Positions 1-9,692 of a stretch of DNA of 64,000 nucleotides are shown here, one piece after another. How positions within the stretch are numbered: position 1 is the first letter of the stretch; each line of letters starts with the position of its first letter. The position numbers were made by a program, and so were the translations under genes. Below the pieces are notes generated by a model. The model was not told where the DNA came from. It ran no database searches and saw nothing but the letters and a program-made list of their open reading frames with translations. This stretch comes from Devosia sp. ZB163 (GTDB taxonomy: Bacteria > Pseudomonadota > Alphaproteobacteria > Rhizobiales > Devosiaceae). The stretch lies in assembly GCF_028613635.1 (NCBI RefSeq), contig NZ_JAQRMY010000001.1:105778-169777 (forward strand), given 5' to 3'.

Positions 1-141
1 CTCGAGCAGGATCTGCTCGAGGAACTTCTTGGGGATGGCCTGTCCGCGCGAGATTTCCGAGATCATCACGGACTCGCCTGGCGGCACCTTGGTAAGCGCC
101 ACCAGCGCCCGCAGCGCATATTTGGCCTTTTGCGAAATCAT
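1..141 (-). CDS. Rrf2-family transcriptional regulator, N-terminal part (cut by window edge)
   Basis: The minus strand from the ATG at 141 reads MISQKAKYALRALVALTKV, then a stretch with ISRGQAIPKKFLEQIL. This is the typical start of Rrf2-type winged-helix regulators, some of which sense Fe-S or redox state. Only 47 codons are present, so the sensory part with any cluster-binding cysteines lies outside the window. A GGAAG ribosome-binding site sits about 7 bases before the ATG. Its target cannot be told from this fragment. Confidence 0.85.
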   Translation of the reverse strand, partial: MISQKAKYALRALVALTKVPPGESVMISEISRGQAIPKKFLEQILLE

Positions 142-222
142 CGCCTGGCTTCCGGCAGTCCCAAACTCGACCGCAGGGCTAGGATATAGGAAAGCGAGCG
201 TGAAGAAAGCCTTGCCTTTGGG

Positions 223-2469
223 CTAAGCCTTCTCCTCTTCGGCCAGCGGCGGCGGGATTTCGGGGTTGAATCCGCGGGGGGACGCCTCCCCATGGCTGAA
301 CGGACTGCCCGGCGTGGTCGCCGGCCTCAGCTGCCGCCGCTCCGGATTGATCACCGGCTCGGGCACCACCACGACCGGTTCCGGCGCCGGCTCGGCCGGC
401 ACGCCGTCCAGCGCCTCGAGATCGGCGATCTCCTCGGCCTCCGCCACGCTCTCCTCGGGCACGTCCAGCTGCTCTACCGCGGCAGCGGCGGCCGCATCGG
501 GCTCCTCGCCATAGGCGGGAACTACGGCCGGCGGCTCGGCCGGTCCGGCGTCGGGATGCTGGACGCGTGCCTGCGCCGCCTCGATCGCCTCGGCCAGGAG
601 ATTCGGATCGGCGCGAAGCTTGGGTCCGCTGGCCGCGCCGAGCGGACCGAGCACGGCCTCGACCGCGTCTGCGGCCGTGATCTCGGCCACCGCCTTGCTG
701 TCGCGGTTGATGATGTCGACCATGCCGAGGCCGATCTCGCGCTCGCCGAGGATCACCACGTCGGCGCCCAGCCCCTTGAGGTGACCCTCTTCTTCGTCGG
801 AATGGGCCCTGGCGACGATCAGCACCTTGGGATTCTGCTTGCGCGCCTGCTCGGTCGCCTGCCCCGCCTCGAAGGCATTGGGAATGGCGATGATGACGTT
901 TGAAGCCCCGGCAACATTGGCAAGCGCCAGCACCCGGCTCGCCGCGGCATTGCCCGGCACGACCTCGATGCCCATGGCACGCGCCGCAGCGGCCCGCCCC
1001 TCGGAATCCTCGACCACGAGGAACGGCGTCTTCGATTCGAGCAGCGCCTGCCCCACCACCGTGCCGACCCGGCCGAAGCCGACGACGATCACGTGGCCCG
1101 ACTTGGCCGTCGGTGCCGGCGCGGCTTCGGGCTCTTCCGCCGCCTCGGCCGGGCCCGCCACGGCGCTGGCCGTGAGATCGGGCTCGACCCGAACGCCGGC
1201 GGGGGCCATGGCCGGCTCGGCCGGGCGGCCGAAGCGGCTCTCCAGCCAGGGCCTCAGCGCATCGACGGCGAGGAAGATCACCGGGTTGAGGATGATCGAG
1301 ATGATGGCGCCGGCAAGGATCAGGTCGCGCCCTTCCTCGGGCAGGATCCCGAGGTCGACCCCGAGGGCGGCGAGGATGAACGAGAACTCGCCGATCTGGG
1401 CCAGCGAGGCCGAAACGATCAGCGCCGTGCCGATCGGCTTGCGGAACGCCATCACGATGATGAAGGCGAGCACCGACTTGCCGATGAGGATGATGAACAC
1501 CGTCGCCAGCACCGGCAGCGGATCGTGCAGGAGGATCGCCGGGTCGAACAGCATGCCCACGGCGACGAAGAACAGCACCGCGAACGCATCGCGCAGCGGC
1601 AGGCTTTCCTGCGCCGCCCGGTGGCTGAGCTCGCTCTCGGAGAGGATCATGCCGGCAAAGAAGGCGCCGAGCGCCAGCGACACGCCGAACAGGTAGGCCG
1701 CGCCGGCAGCGACGCCCAGCGCTATGGCCAGCACGGCGAGGCGGAAGAGTTCGCGGCTGCCGGTATGGGCCGTGTAGTGCAGCACCATGGGAATGAGCCG
1801 CCGGCCGACGACCAGCATGAAGCCGACAAAGGCCGCGAGCTTGACGAGGGTGACACCGAGCACGCCGACAAGGCCCAGGTCGGCCCCCGCGATGCGCTCG
1901 ACGAAATCGACGAACGGATCATGCGACTGCGCCGCCGCGATCCCCGAGATCGAGGCGATCGCCGGAATGAGCACCAGCGCCAGCACCATGGCGAGGTCTT
2001 CGACGATCAGCCAGCCGACCGCGATGCGGCCCTTCTCGCTGTCGATCATGTGGCGGTCTTCGAGCGCCTTGAGCAGCACCACCGTCGAGGCGACCGACAG
2101 CGCGAGGCCGAAGATCAGGCCGCCGCCGAGGCTCCAGCCCAGGAGCGTCGCGAGCCCCAGCCCCATGATCGTCGCGCCGCCGATCTGGACGATGGCGCCC
2201 GGCACGGCGAGCGCGCGCACGCTCAGCAGGTCCTTGAGCGAGAAGTGGAGGCCCACCCCGAACATGAGCAGGATCACGCCGATCTCGCTGAGCTCGGTCG
2301 CGAGCTCCGTATCGCCCACGAAACCGGGCGTATTGGGCCCGACCAGCACGCCGGCGATGAGGTAGCCGACGAGCGGCGGCAGCCGGAGACGATTGGCGAC
2401 CGCACCGAGAACGAAGGCCAGCACAAGTCCCGCGACGATCGTCGAGATCAGTGGCGAACTGTGCGGCAT
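223..2469 (-). CDS. CPA2-family cation:proton antiporter with RCK/TrkA-N domain (KefB/YbaL type)
   Basis: This 748-residue inner-membrane protein starts with a Na+/H+ exchanger-type domain of about 12 hydrophobic segments (residues about 5-405). A cytoplasmic nucleotide-binding RCK domain follows, with the Rossmann motif GFGRVG at residues 464-469. Such proteins exchange K+ or Na+ for H+ under ligand control. The last 140 or so residues are a Pro/Ala/Glu-rich tail, so the protein is much longer than YbaL of E. coli (about 560 residues). The start is supported by GGAGG 7 bases upstream of the ATG. The ion and controlling ligand are not readable from sequence. Confidence 0.9.
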   Translation of the reverse strand: MPHSSPLISTIVAGLVLAFVLGAVANRLRLPPLVGYLIAGVLVGPNTPGFVGDTELATELSEIGVILLMFGVGLHFSLKDLLSVRALAVPGAIVQIGGATIMGLGLATLLGWSLGGGLIFGLALSVASTVVLLKALEDRHMIDSEKGRIAVGWLIVEDLAMVLALVLIPAIASISGIAAAQSHDPFVDFVERIAGADLGLVGVLGVTLVKLAAFVGFMLVVGRRLIPMVLHYTAHTGSRELFRLAVLAIALGVAAGAAYLFGVSLALGAFFAGMILSESELSHRAAQESLPLRDAFAVLFFVAVGMLFDPAILLHDPLPVLATVFIILIGKSVLAFIIVMAFRKPIGTALIVSASLAQIGEFSFILAALGVDLGILPEEGRDLILAGAIISIILNPVIFLAVDALRPWLESRFGRPAEPAMAPAGVRVEPDLTASAVAGPAEAAEEPEAAPAPTAKSGHVIVVGFGRVGTVVGQALLESKTPFLVVEDSEGRAAAARAMGIEVVPGNAAASRVLALANVAGASNVIIAIPNAFEAGQATEQARKQNPKVLIVARAHSDEEEGHLKGLGADVVILGEREIGLGMVDIINRDSKAVAEITAADAVEAVLGPLGAASGPKLRADPNLLAEAIEAAQARVQHPDAGPAEPPAVVPAYGEEPDAAAAAAVEQLDVPEESVAEAEEIADLEALDGVPAEPAPEPVVVVPEPVINPERRQLRPATTPGSPFSHGEASPRGFNPEIPPPLAEEEKA

Positions 2470-2584
2470 TAGCGGTCCTCCGGCGGGGATCTAACCTGAA
2501 GATTCGTTGAAAGATGAGTGGATAGGACGATGCGGCAATAACCCATCGTCCGCAACCGATGAAGGGCGGAAAACTGCGGCGAAA

Positions 2585-3643
2585 TCATGGGAATGCGCGG
2601 TTTTCGTCACGACTTTCGCCACTGGCGGGAGCCTCGCGCGTCATCATCACCTTGATCTCGCCCATGGCCGGCGCCGCCCCGATCACCCCGGGCACGTCCT
2701 CGAGCCCGATCGTGCGCGTGATCAGCCGGTCGAGCGACAGCGCGCCCGCCGAGATGAGCGCCGCCGCCCGCTGATGCGTCCGCGGGTTGAGCCAAGCACT
2801 TTCGAGCCGCAGCTCCCGCGTCAGCAGCTCGAACGGCGAGATCTGCACCCGGTCGTCCTGCGGCACGACGCCGAACAGCACCACCGTACCGCCCCGCCGC
2901 GCCAGCCGGATCGCCTGCGTCACCGTCTCGGGCACCCCGGCGCATTCGAACACCACGTCGGCGCCCCCCGGCAGCGCCGCAAGGATTTCGGTGTCGGTGT
3001 GCCCCCGGCCCGCCTCGATGGCGTGGCTCGCGCCCAGCGCCAGGGCGAGCTCGCGCCGCGGCGCCTGCCGTGTCGCAACGACCACGGAGCCGGCCCCGGC
3101 TTGCCGCGCCAGCTCCAGCATCAGCAGCCCGATCACCCCACCGCCGAGAATCAGCACCGAGCCGCCCGGCGGAATGCGCGCCACGTCGATGGCGTGGAGG
3201 CAGCACGAAACCGGCTCGCAGAACGCTCCGTGACGCGGATCGAGGCCGGCCGGCAGCACCGCCGCCTGCCCCTCGGGGACCAGCACATATTCGGCAAACC
3301 CGCCGTCGCGCATCACCCCGATCGGGCTCAGCGCCACGCACAGGTTCGGCCGCCCGGCCCGACAGGCCTCGCACACCCCGCACGCGATATTGGGATCGCC
3401 GCTGACCCGGTCCCCGACCCGGACGCCCGCCACCTCCGCCCCCACGGCCTCGACGCGCCCGCAGAACTCATGCCCGAGCGTCACGGGCTTCGCGGTCGGG
3501 TACTCGCCGCGAAACATGTGCCGGTCGGACCCGCAGATGCCGCAGGCCTCGACCCGCACCAGCAGGTCACGCGCCCCGGGCACAGGCCGCGCCACCTCCT
3601 CGACCACCATCTGTCCCGGTGCATGCAATCGCGCCGCGCGCAT
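2585..3643 (-). CDS. Zinc-dependent medium-chain alcohol/polyol dehydrogenase
   Basis: This 352-residue MDR-family dehydrogenase has the catalytic-zinc segment CGICGSDRH, followed by GHEFCG, and the structural-zinc loop CGVCEACRAGRPNLC. A GxGxxG-like NAD(P) fold (LILGGGVIGLL) lies in the middle. It probably oxidises a polyol or secondary alcohol (sorbitol, idonate or threonine dehydrogenase relatives); the substrate is unknown. The start is placed at MRAARLHAPG (3643), because the upstream in-frame extension runs through a GC-rich repeat at 3662-3698 and is not protein-like. The pterin dehydratase gene lies upstream on the same strand. Confidence 0.88.
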   Translation of the reverse strand: MRAARLHAPGQMVVEEVARPVPGARDLLVRVEACGICGSDRHMFRGEYPTAKPVTLGHEFCGRVEAVGAEVAGVRVGDRVSGDPNIACGVCEACRAGRPNLCVALSPIGVMRDGGFAEYVLVPEGQAAVLPAGLDPRHGAFCEPVSCCLHAIDVARIPPGGSVLILGGGVIGLLMLELARQAGAGSVVVATRQAPRRELALALGASHAIEAGRGHTDTEILAALPGGADVVFECAGVPETVTQAIRLARRGGTVVLFGVVPQDDRVQISPFELLTRELRLESAWLNPRTHQRAAALISAGALSLDRLITRTIGLEDVPGVIGAAPAMGEIKVMMTREAPASGESRDENRAFP

Positions 3644-3661
3644 CCGCCCTCTCCCTCTGCT

Positions 3662-3698
3662 CCCCTCCCCCGTGAGGGGAGGGGCCGGGGGCGGGGGT
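3662..3698. repeat. REP-like GC-rich palindrome (copy 1)
   Basis: A perfect 9-bp stem, CCCCTCCCC-cgtga-GGGGAGGGG (3662-3684), is followed by the G-run CCGGGGGCGGGGG. The same pattern (C-rich/G-rich hairpin, then CCG or ACCG and G-runs) recurs at 7681-7730, 17334-17376 and twice at 50098-50220. All copies lie between genes. Confidence 0.65.
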
Positions 3699-3739
3699 CC
3701 ATCGGTGAGCCACCGCGCCACCCCACCTTCAGATGCCCC

Positions 3740-4030
3740 TCAGGTGATCAGCCGGTCGATCTTTTCGGCCAGCGCGATGTCCTTGGCCGTCAGCCCCCCG
3801 GCCGAATGCGTGCACAGCGTGATCGTCACCTTGTTGTAGGTGTTGGACCAGTCCGGGTGGTGATCCATCTTCTCGGCCGCGAGCGCCACGCGCGTCATGA
3901 ACGAGAAGGCGTCCGGGAAGGACTTGAACTTGAAATCGTGGCTGATGGCGTCGGCCGCCGGATCGTAGATCCAGCCGTTAAGCCTCCGAAGTGCGGCTTC
4001 ACGCTGGGCGGGGTCGAGCTTGTCTGCCAT
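3740..4030 (-). CDS. phhB: 4a-hydroxytetrahydrobiopterin dehydratase (pterin-4-alpha-carbinolamine dehydratase)
   Basis: This 96-residue protein is of normal length for the PCD/DCoH family. It carries the signature [16 protein letters not shown] followed by [13 protein letters not shown], with the conserved histidines of the active site. It dehydrates 4a-hydroxytetrahydropterin so that aromatic amino-acid hydroxylases can be recycled, or acts as a coactivator-like dimer. The start at [10 protein letters not shown] is chosen because the in-frame extension to 4336 does not look like protein. No hydroxylase gene lies nearby in this window. Confidence 0.93.
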   Translation of the reverse strand: MADKLDPAQREAALRRLNGWIYDPAADAISHDFKFKSFPDAFSFMTRVALAAEKMDHHPDWSNTYNKVTITLCTHSAGGLTAKDIALAEKIDRLIT

Positions 4031-4311
4031 TACGATTTCCTCTGCTGCAATGGATCGCAGTCTCCGCAGGCAAAACGCCCGATTGGTGGCAACCGGTTGC
4101 GCGGCCGCAAAAATCCCGCATTCTGGCGGCAAGGACACCGTTCCGTTCCACATGCCGGAACAATAGCGGCGGGATCGGGCGCACAGCCTACCAACCGTAA
4201 ACCATTCGGCGCGAATAGCCCGCATAACCTGGGGTCGGCGAACCGATTTCCCACCTCGAAAGCAGGCATTAACGCCTCCCCCCGCAAGATCATCACGCCT
4301 TGGTGAGGTCA

Positions 4312-6642
4312 ATGTTCGAGCCCGCGCATAAGTCATTGCCGCCTGTCGACTACGTGTCGATGATCCGGTCGCTGTACGCTGACCGGCGCGTCATGATTCT
4401 TGGCGCGCTGTCGTCGGGTCTGGTCGCCGCCGTCGCCGGCGTGGAATCCGGTTCCTGGGTGCTGCTCGCCGTCGCCCTCGGTTTCATCCTCGTCGGCATT
4501 GCGCGCGATTTCGACATGCGCGCCTTCGAGCACGCGCAGCTCGACGACGACGACGTCGCCACCGCCATGAAGTGGGAGCGGCGCTCGACCATCGGCGCCG
4601 CCGCCATCGCGGTCCTCTATGCCTTCTGGATGAGCTACAGCTTCCTCGTGGTGAACACCGCGTTCGCCGAGCTGAGCTCGCTCTCGGTCACCGTTTCGGT
4701 GCTCGTCGGCGTCGCCGGCCGCAACTTCGCCATCGACCGGCTGGTGACCACGCAGGTCGCCATCATGAGCGTCGGCATGGCCGTGGGCATGCTGTTCGAC
4801 GGCGCCTTCCACACCGCCATGCTGAGCGTGGTGCTGATCGCCTTCGTCTTCTCGCTGCGCAAGGTCTCGGCCAACATCCGCGCCATCCTCCTGCGCGCCG
4901 TGCACGGCCGCATCGAGGCGACCCGCCTCGCCTCCGAGCTCGATACCGCGCTCGAGACCATGCAGCACGGCCTCTGCATGCTGGACGAGCATGGCCTCAT
5001 CGCCGTCGCCAACGACCGGGCCGAACTGGTCTTTGCCAGCTTCATGCCCGGCAACTGGGCCGGCCGTCCCTTCGCTGCCATGATCGCCGCCGCTGCCCAG
5101 CGCGGCACCATCCCGCAGCGTTCCGCCAGCCAGCTCATGGACACCGTCAATGGCGGCGATGGCGGCAAGGTCGTGCTCAAGCTCGCCGACGGCCAGTTCT
5201 GCGAAGTCACGGTGTCGTCGCGCCTCGACAAGACCGTGCTGCTCTTCGAAGACATCACCGAGCGCGTGAAGGCCGAAGAGCGCATCAACTACATGGCCCA
5301 CTACGATACGCTCACGGGCCTGCCCAACCGCGCCTATTTCACCGAGCAGGTCGAGGCCGACCTCGCCCGCCGGCGCCGCAGCCGCAACGGCAAGCTCGCC
5401 AACGACACGGCCATGCTGATGATCGTCGACATCGACGACTTCAAGCATGTCAACGACACCATGGGTCACCTCATCGGCGACCGCGTGCTGATCGAGACCA
5501 GCGAGCGCCTGACGCGCGTGCTCGGCAAGGATAGCCTCGTCGCCCGCCTCGGCGGCGACGAGTACGTGGTCTATCGCTCGGGCGGCGTCGCGCTGTCCGA
5601 AACCGTGACCGACCCCGAGGCCATCCTCGGCGGCTTCCGCGGTCCGTTCGAAGTCGATGGCGAGGTCTTTGCCGTCAACGTGTCGGTCGGCGTCGTCACC
5701 GTCACCGACAGCGACGAGGATCTCGACGGGCTGATGACCAAGGCCGACCTTGCGCTCTACAAGGCCAAGGCGCTCGGCAAGGGCCGCAGCCAGGTGTTCC
5801 ACGACGAGATGGACACCGACTACCGCTACCGCCAGCGGCTCAAGGCCGAACTCAAGGAAGCCGTGGCCACCGGCGGCCTGTCGCTGGTCTTCCAGCCCAT
5901 CGTCGACCTGCAGACCCGCCGCGTGGTGAGCTGCGAGGCGCTGGCCCGCTGGCACCATCCGGAACTGGGCGCCATCCCGCCCTCGCTCTTCATTCCCATC
6001 GCCGAGGAAACCGGCATCATCTCCGAGATCAGCCGCTGGGTGCTGGCCACGGCCTCCGCCGAGTGCCGCAACTGGCCCGAGGAGGTCTCGGTCTCGGTCA
6101 ACATTTCGGCCCGCGACTTCCGCAACGCCGACGTCGCCGCCATGGTCAAGGGCGCCCTCTCCTCCTCCGGCCTCGCGCCCGACCGGCTCGAGATCGAGGT
6201 TACCGAGACCGCCCTGATCGAGGAGCGCACCGCCGCCACCAAGATCCTGCAGAAGCTCGCGCGCCAGGGCATCGGCATCGCGCTCGACGACTTCGGCACC
6301 GGCTATTCCTCGCTCAGTTACCTGCAGGCCCTGCCCTTCACCAAGCTGAAGATCGACCGGTCCTTCGTCATGGACATCGTCGATAACCCGCGCTCGCTTA
6401 AGCTCCTCTCCAACGTCGCCCAGCTCGGCAAGGACATCAACCTGACCGTCACGGCCGAGGGTGTCGAGACCGAGGAGCAGCTCAACCTGATCGCCGAGCA
6501 CAGCAAGGTCGACCAGATCCAGGGCTACCTGTTCGGCGTGCCGCTGCCCCGCCGCGAGGTCGCCGAGCTGATCGACCGCATGGCCGCACGCTCGCCGGTC
6601 GCGTTGCTGGCCGTTGGTACGGAATCTCGCAAACGTGGTTAA
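4312..6642 (+). CDS. Membrane-bound GGDEF-EAL protein (cyclic-di-GMP synthesis/degradation)
   Basis: This 776-residue protein has about six N-terminal membrane segments (residues about 25-195), a PAS-like region (about 205-305), a GGDEF domain with GGDEY near residue 414, and an EAL domain with CEALAR near 542 and [13 protein letters not shown]. Both catalytic signatures look intact, so it could make or break cyclic di-GMP. The inhibitory I-site RxxD is absent at the expected place before GGDEY (GKDS instead). The ATG at 4312 is preferred over a TTG at 4300, because GGTGAGG stands just before 4312. The FeeM-like synthase follows on the same strand. Confidence 0.92.
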   Translation: MFEPAHKSLPPVDYVSMIRSLYADRRVMILGALSSGLVAAVAGVESGSWVLLAVALGFILVGIARDFDMRAFEHAQLDDDDVATAMKWERRSTIGAAAIAVLYAFWMSYSFLVVNTAFAELSSLSVTVSVLVGVAGRNFAIDRLVTTQVAIMSVGMAVGMLFDGAFHTAMLSVVLIAFVFSLRKVSANIRAILLRAVHGRIEATRLASELDTALETMQHGLCMLDEHGLIAVANDRAELVFASFMPGNWAGRPFAAMIAAAAQRGTIPQRSASQLMDTVNGGDGGKVVLKLADGQFCEVTVSSRLDKTVLLFEDITERVKAEERINYMAHYDTLTGLPNRAYFTEQVEADLARRRRSRNGKLANDTAMLMIVDIDDFKHVNDTMGHLIGDRVLIETSERLTRVLGKDSLVARLGGDEYVVYRSGGVALSETVTDPEAILGGFRGPFEVDGEVFAVNVSVGVVTVTDSDEDLDGLMTKADLALYKAKALGKGRSQVFHDEMDTDYRYRQRLKAELKEAVATGGLSLVFQPIVDLQTRRVVSCEALARWHHPELGAIPPSLFIPIAEETGIISEISRWVLATASAECRNWPEEVSVSVNISARDFRNADVAAMVKGALSSSGLAPDRLEIEVTETALIEERTAATKILQKLARQGIGIALDDFGTGYSSLSYLQALPFTKLKIDRSFVMDIVDNPRSLKLLSNVAQLGKDINLTVTAEGVETEEQLNLIAEHSKVDQIQGYLFGVPLPRREVAELIDRMAARSPVALLAVGTESRKRG

Positions 6643-6665
6643 TTTGGCCTAAACGCTTCCGGCAC

Positions 6666-6683
6666 CTACGGATTTAGACGTAG
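6666..6683. promoter_or_regulatory. Dyad CTACG-gatttaga-CGTAG upstream of FeeM-like gene
   Basis: A 5-bp inverted repeat with an 8-base spacer lies about 115 bp before the acyl-amino-acid synthase start. A possible AT-rich -10 region (TTATTATAG) follows near 6745. It could be an operator, but the dyad is short and nothing else links a regulator to it. Confidence 0.25.
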
Positions 6684-6795
6684 CCGCGCGTTGGCGTCTT
6701 CACTATGCACGCTCCGCGCCTGTGCCCTGCACACTTGGTGATTTTATTATAGCTAACGAAAGGTTAAGCTTCCGCGGAAAGTTGCGGAGTTATTC

Positions 6796-7590
6796 ATGCG
6801 TTCAGACGGTGAGGCTTCGGCGGCCACGTCAGCTGCCCCGGTGTCACGTTTTGCCGGTACGCTCATGGATATTTTGGATCGGGTAGAATATTCGCGCGTC
6901 CGCATGGATGTCGCGGACAATCCGATCTATCGCCTGCGCTACGAAGCTTATCGGCGCGAAGAATCGGTGCCGTTCAATGATGCCGGCATAGTCGTCGACG
7001 ACCTCGATACTGCTCCCAACGGCATGAGCTTCGGCGTCTACATCGACGGAGAGCTGGTGAGCTCGATACGTCTGCATCACGTTAGTGCCAAGTACCCCTT
7101 CGGGCCCAGCATGAAAAGCTGTCCCGATGTTCTGCAGCCGCTGCTCGACAAGGGCGAAACCTTCATCGATCCTTCGCGCTTCACCGCCGATTACGAAGCG
7201 TCACTTGCCTATCCCGCCCTGCCCTTCCTGACCCTCAGGATCGCGGTAATGGGCTCGATCTTCTTCAAGGCCGACGCCTGCCTCGCGCTGGTGCGCCCCG
7301 AGCACACCGCGTTCTATCGCCGCGTCTTCGGCTCCGAGGAAATGTCGGATGTGCGCGTCTACCCCGGCCTCACCTTCCCGGTGACCCTGTTCGGCGCCTA
7401 CGTGAACACCAAGCTGCCGGGAACGCTCCGGCGCTATCCCTTCTTCATGTCGACCGAGGAAGAGCGCGAGAAGCTCTTTGCCCGCGCCATGGACGAGCAT
7501 TTCGAGGCGCCCCAGCGCGCCAGCTCCCGCCTCGCCTACGAGCGCGCCCTGCTCGAACAGCAGTTCGGCACCCAGATCGCCGCCGAGTAG
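6796..7590 (+). CDS. FeeM-like N-acyl amino acid synthase (GNAT/LuxI-fold) domain protein
   Basis: This 264-residue soluble protein has a core segment YRLRYEAYRREE, then a VDDLD motif and FGVYIDGELVSSIRL. That arrangement resembles the FeeM/autoinducer-synthase branch of the GNAT fold, in which an acyl chain is transferred from acyl-ACP to an amino acid. A second conserved block is FIDPSRFTADYEAS. The start ATG has CGGAG 7 bases upstream. Family membership is from motif recall and the product is unknown. The preceding gene is a GGDEF-EAL protein, and a strong terminator follows. No acyl carrier protein or cognate receptor gene is adjacent. Confidence 0.7.
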   Translation: MRSDGEASAATSAAPVSRFAGTLMDILDRVEYSRVRMDVADNPIYRLRYEAYRREESVPFNDAGIVVDDLDTAPNGMSFGVYIDGELVSSIRLHHVSAKYPFGPSMKSCPDVLQPLLDKGETFIDPSRFTADYEASLAYPALPFLTLRIAVMGSIFFKADACLALVRPEHTAFYRRVFGSEEMSDVRVYPGLTFPVTLFGAYVNTKLPGTLRRYPFFMSTEEEREKLFARAMDEHFEAPQRASSRLAYERALLEQQFGTQIAAE

Positions 7591-7611
7591 GGACAACGTG
7601 ACCATAAAATG

Positions 7612-7641
7612 AAAGCGCCGGCAGTTCTGCCGGCGCTTTTT
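7612..7641 (+). terminator. Rho-independent terminator after the FeeM-like gene
   Basis: AGCGCCGGCAG (7614-7624) pairs perfectly with CTGCCGGCGCT (7627-7637), followed by a T-run to 7641 and preceded by an A-run. The flanking A and T runs mean it could also stop the convergent GH127 operon on the minus strand. Confidence 0.85.
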
Positions 7642-7680
7642 GCATCCCTGGTGCTCCGGATCCATCGCGCCAGCTGTATC

Positions 7681-7730
7681 CTCCCCCGTTCACGGGGGAG
7701 GGGGACCGCCGAAGGCGGTGGAGGGGGCGC
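7681..7730. repeat. REP-like GC-rich palindrome (copy 2)
   Basis: There are two consecutive hairpins: CTCCCCCGT-tc-ACGGGGGAG (7681-7700) and ACCGCC-gaa-GGCGGT (7705-7719), then GGAGGGGGCGCC. It lies between the convergent FeeM-like and GH127 genes. It belongs to the same family as the repeats at 3662, 17334 and 50098. Confidence 0.65.
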
Positions 7731-7738
7731 CCCGGCCC

Positions 7739-9643
7739 TCAGTTCTCGGGGATCCACACCACCATCGAGCCCTGCCCGCGGTTGGCCCACAGGTAGTAGG
7801 GCAGCGCCGTCAGCGTCGCCGGGCCTTCCTTTGGCGGGCTGGTGCGGTAGAGCGGCTGGAACTCGCCCTCGTCCACCGCCCTGGCCTCGGCCGTGAGCTG
7901 GACGATGCCGTCGAACAGGTTCGACTGCTTGATCGCGATGTCGCTCTGCCGCGGTAGCTTGAAGCGCTGCACCGTGCCGCCCGGATTGTCGGCTTCCTCG
8001 AGACAGTAGACCAGCGGCCCGCGCGTCAGCGCCACGCGGCCGATGTCCATCACCACATGCGGGTTGGCGTAGACGCGCTCGACCGGCATCGGCAGCGTCA
8101 GGCCGATCTTGTCGCCCTTCTTCCACACGCGATTGATCGTGGCGTAACCATTGACCGGTGACAGCGCTACCGCCTCGCCGTTGACCGTGGCCGACGCACC
8201 CTTGCACCAGCCGGGGATGCGGAGCTTCACGTCGAACGCCTTGTCGTTCGCCGGATCGATCTCGATGGCGATGTCGCCCGACCACGGATAGTTCGAGGTC
8301 TCGCGCACCGCCACCTCGGTGCCGCCGACATCGAGCGTCGTGGCGATGCCGCCATAGAGATGGAAGGCGATGCCGTCCGGCGCGGTCGAGACGAAATAGC
8401 CGCCGACCGAGGCGACGAGCCGGCTGACATTCATCGTGCAGCACGGGCAGGTGTGCCAGTCCCAGCGGGTCGGCGTGCCGTTGCTCTCCAGCGGGTTCAT
8501 GTAGAAGTAGTGCTCGCCGTCGCGGCTGAGCCCCGCGAGCGCGCCGTTGAACAGCGCCGTCTCCAGCACGTCCGCATACTTGCCGTCGAGATCGAGATGC
8601 AGCATGCGCTGCGCCCAGAAGATCAGCGCCACCGACGCGCAGGTCTCGGCATAGGCGGTCTGGTTGGGCAGGTCGAAATCGAAGGTGAAGCCCTCGTTAT
8701 GTGCCGACGGCCCGAGGCCCGCCGTCACATACATCTTGGTCTCCATCACATCCTTCCACAGCGTCTCGCACGCGGCTTTCAGGCCCGCATCGTTCAGCTC
8801 GACGGCGAGGTCGGCCATCGCCGTGTACATGTACATGGCGCGCACCGCATGCCCGACCACCTTGTCCTGGCTGCGGACCGGCTTGTGCGACTGGCTGTAT
8901 TCGTACGTGCCCTGCACGTAGCGCTGCCACTCCCAGCCCTTCTTCTCGCGCTCCTCGCGCTCGACGTCGAAATAGTGCGGGTTGGGATTGCCGCGCTCGT
9001 TGATGAAGTAGGCGGCGAGATCGAGGTGCTTCTTCTCTCGAGTCAGGTGATAGAGCTTGATCAGCGCCAGCTCGATTTCCTGGTGCCCGCAATAGCCGCG
9101 CTTCTGCCCCGGCCCGGTGCCGAAATTGGTCCGGATATGCTCGACATAGCGCTCCATCACGTCGAGCCAGCGGCGACGGCCGGTGGTCTCGTAATAGGCA
9201 ATGGCGCCCTCGAGCATGTGGCCGGCATTGTAGAGCTCGTGGTTGTCGCGCATGTTCGACCAGCGCTTCTCCGGCTCGTGCCCGAGATACCAGCAGTTGA
9301 GGTAGCCGTCCGGCGCCTGCGCCTTCTCGAAATCGTCGACGATCGCCTCGATCTTGGCCTCGATATCGGCATCGCGCTTGTGGCTCAGCGCATAGGCGGC
9401 GGCTTCGATCCACTTGCCGATGTCGCTGTCCCAGAACACCTGCACGGTGAAGCCGTTGGCATGGCGCGGGAAGCGCAGCGGCGGCGGCGGGTTGGGCAGC
9501 TTCAGCGAGTCGAGATAGCCGTACTCGGTGAGCTTCTTGTGCTGGCTGGGAATGGTGCGGGCGAGCACGGTGTCGAGCCGCTCTTTCCAGAAGTTGCCTT
9601 CGAGGCGGACATCGACGAAACGCACCGGATGATACTGGCTCAT
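7739..9643 (-). CDS. Glycoside hydrolase family 127 protein (probable beta-L-arabinofuranosidase)
   Basis: This 634-residue (alpha/alpha)6-barrel glycosidase matches the GH127 (former DUF1680) family. The zinc/cysteine active site is visible as Glu333-x-Cys335 (YAETCAS) and Cys401-Cys402 (TCPCCTMN), matching the Glu-x-Cys and Cys-Cys ligands of HypBA1. There is no signal peptide, so it acts on imported oligosaccharide or glycoside. It is the last gene of a five-gene sugar operon, 49 bp after the LacI-type regulator. Arabinofuranoside as substrate is a family-based guess; some GH127 members have other activities. Confidence 0.9.
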   Translation of the reverse strand: MSQYHPVRFVDVRLEGNFWKERLDTVLARTIPSQHKKLTEYGYLDSLKLPNPPPPLRFPRHANGFTVQVFWDSDIGKWIEAAAYALSHKRDADIEAKIEAIVDDFEKAQAPDGYLNCWYLGHEPEKRWSNMRDNHELYNAGHMLEGAIAYYETTGRRRWLDVMERYVEHIRTNFGTGPGQKRGYCGHQEIELALIKLYHLTREKKHLDLAAYFINERGNPNPHYFDVEREEREKKGWEWQRYVQGTYEYSQSHKPVRSQDKVVGHAVRAMYMYTAMADLAVELNDAGLKAACETLWKDVMETKMYVTAGLGPSAHNEGFTFDFDLPNQTAYAETCASVALIFWAQRMLHLDLDGKYADVLETALFNGALAGLSRDGEHYFYMNPLESNGTPTRWDWHTCPCCTMNVSRLVASVGGYFVSTAPDGIAFHLYGGIATTLDVGGTEVAVRETSNYPWSGDIAIEIDPANDKAFDVKLRIPGWCKGASATVNGEAVALSPVNGYATINRVWKKGDKIGLTLPMPVERVYANPHVVMDIGRVALTRGPLVYCLEEADNPGGTVQRFKLPRQSDIAIKQSNLFDGIVQLTAEARAVDEGEFQPLYRTSPPKEGPATLTALPYYLWANRGQGSMVVWIPEN

Positions 9644-9692
9644 TGCAACTCCTCTTGGCCCCGCCGCCGAGCAAGCGGCCGGGTGACGAAAT

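Noticed and set aside
4333-6501. A 722-codon minus-strand open frame opposite the GGDEF-EAL gene
   Set aside because: It is a shadow of the real gene; its composition (Gly/His/Asp/Glu-rich, no hydrophobic helices) is typical of antisense translation.
6666-6683. The CTACG/CGTAG dyad as a lux box for quorum-sensing control
   Set aside because: It is shorter than a 20-bp lux box, does not match its consensus, and no LuxR-type gene is in the window. It is kept only as a weak dyad.
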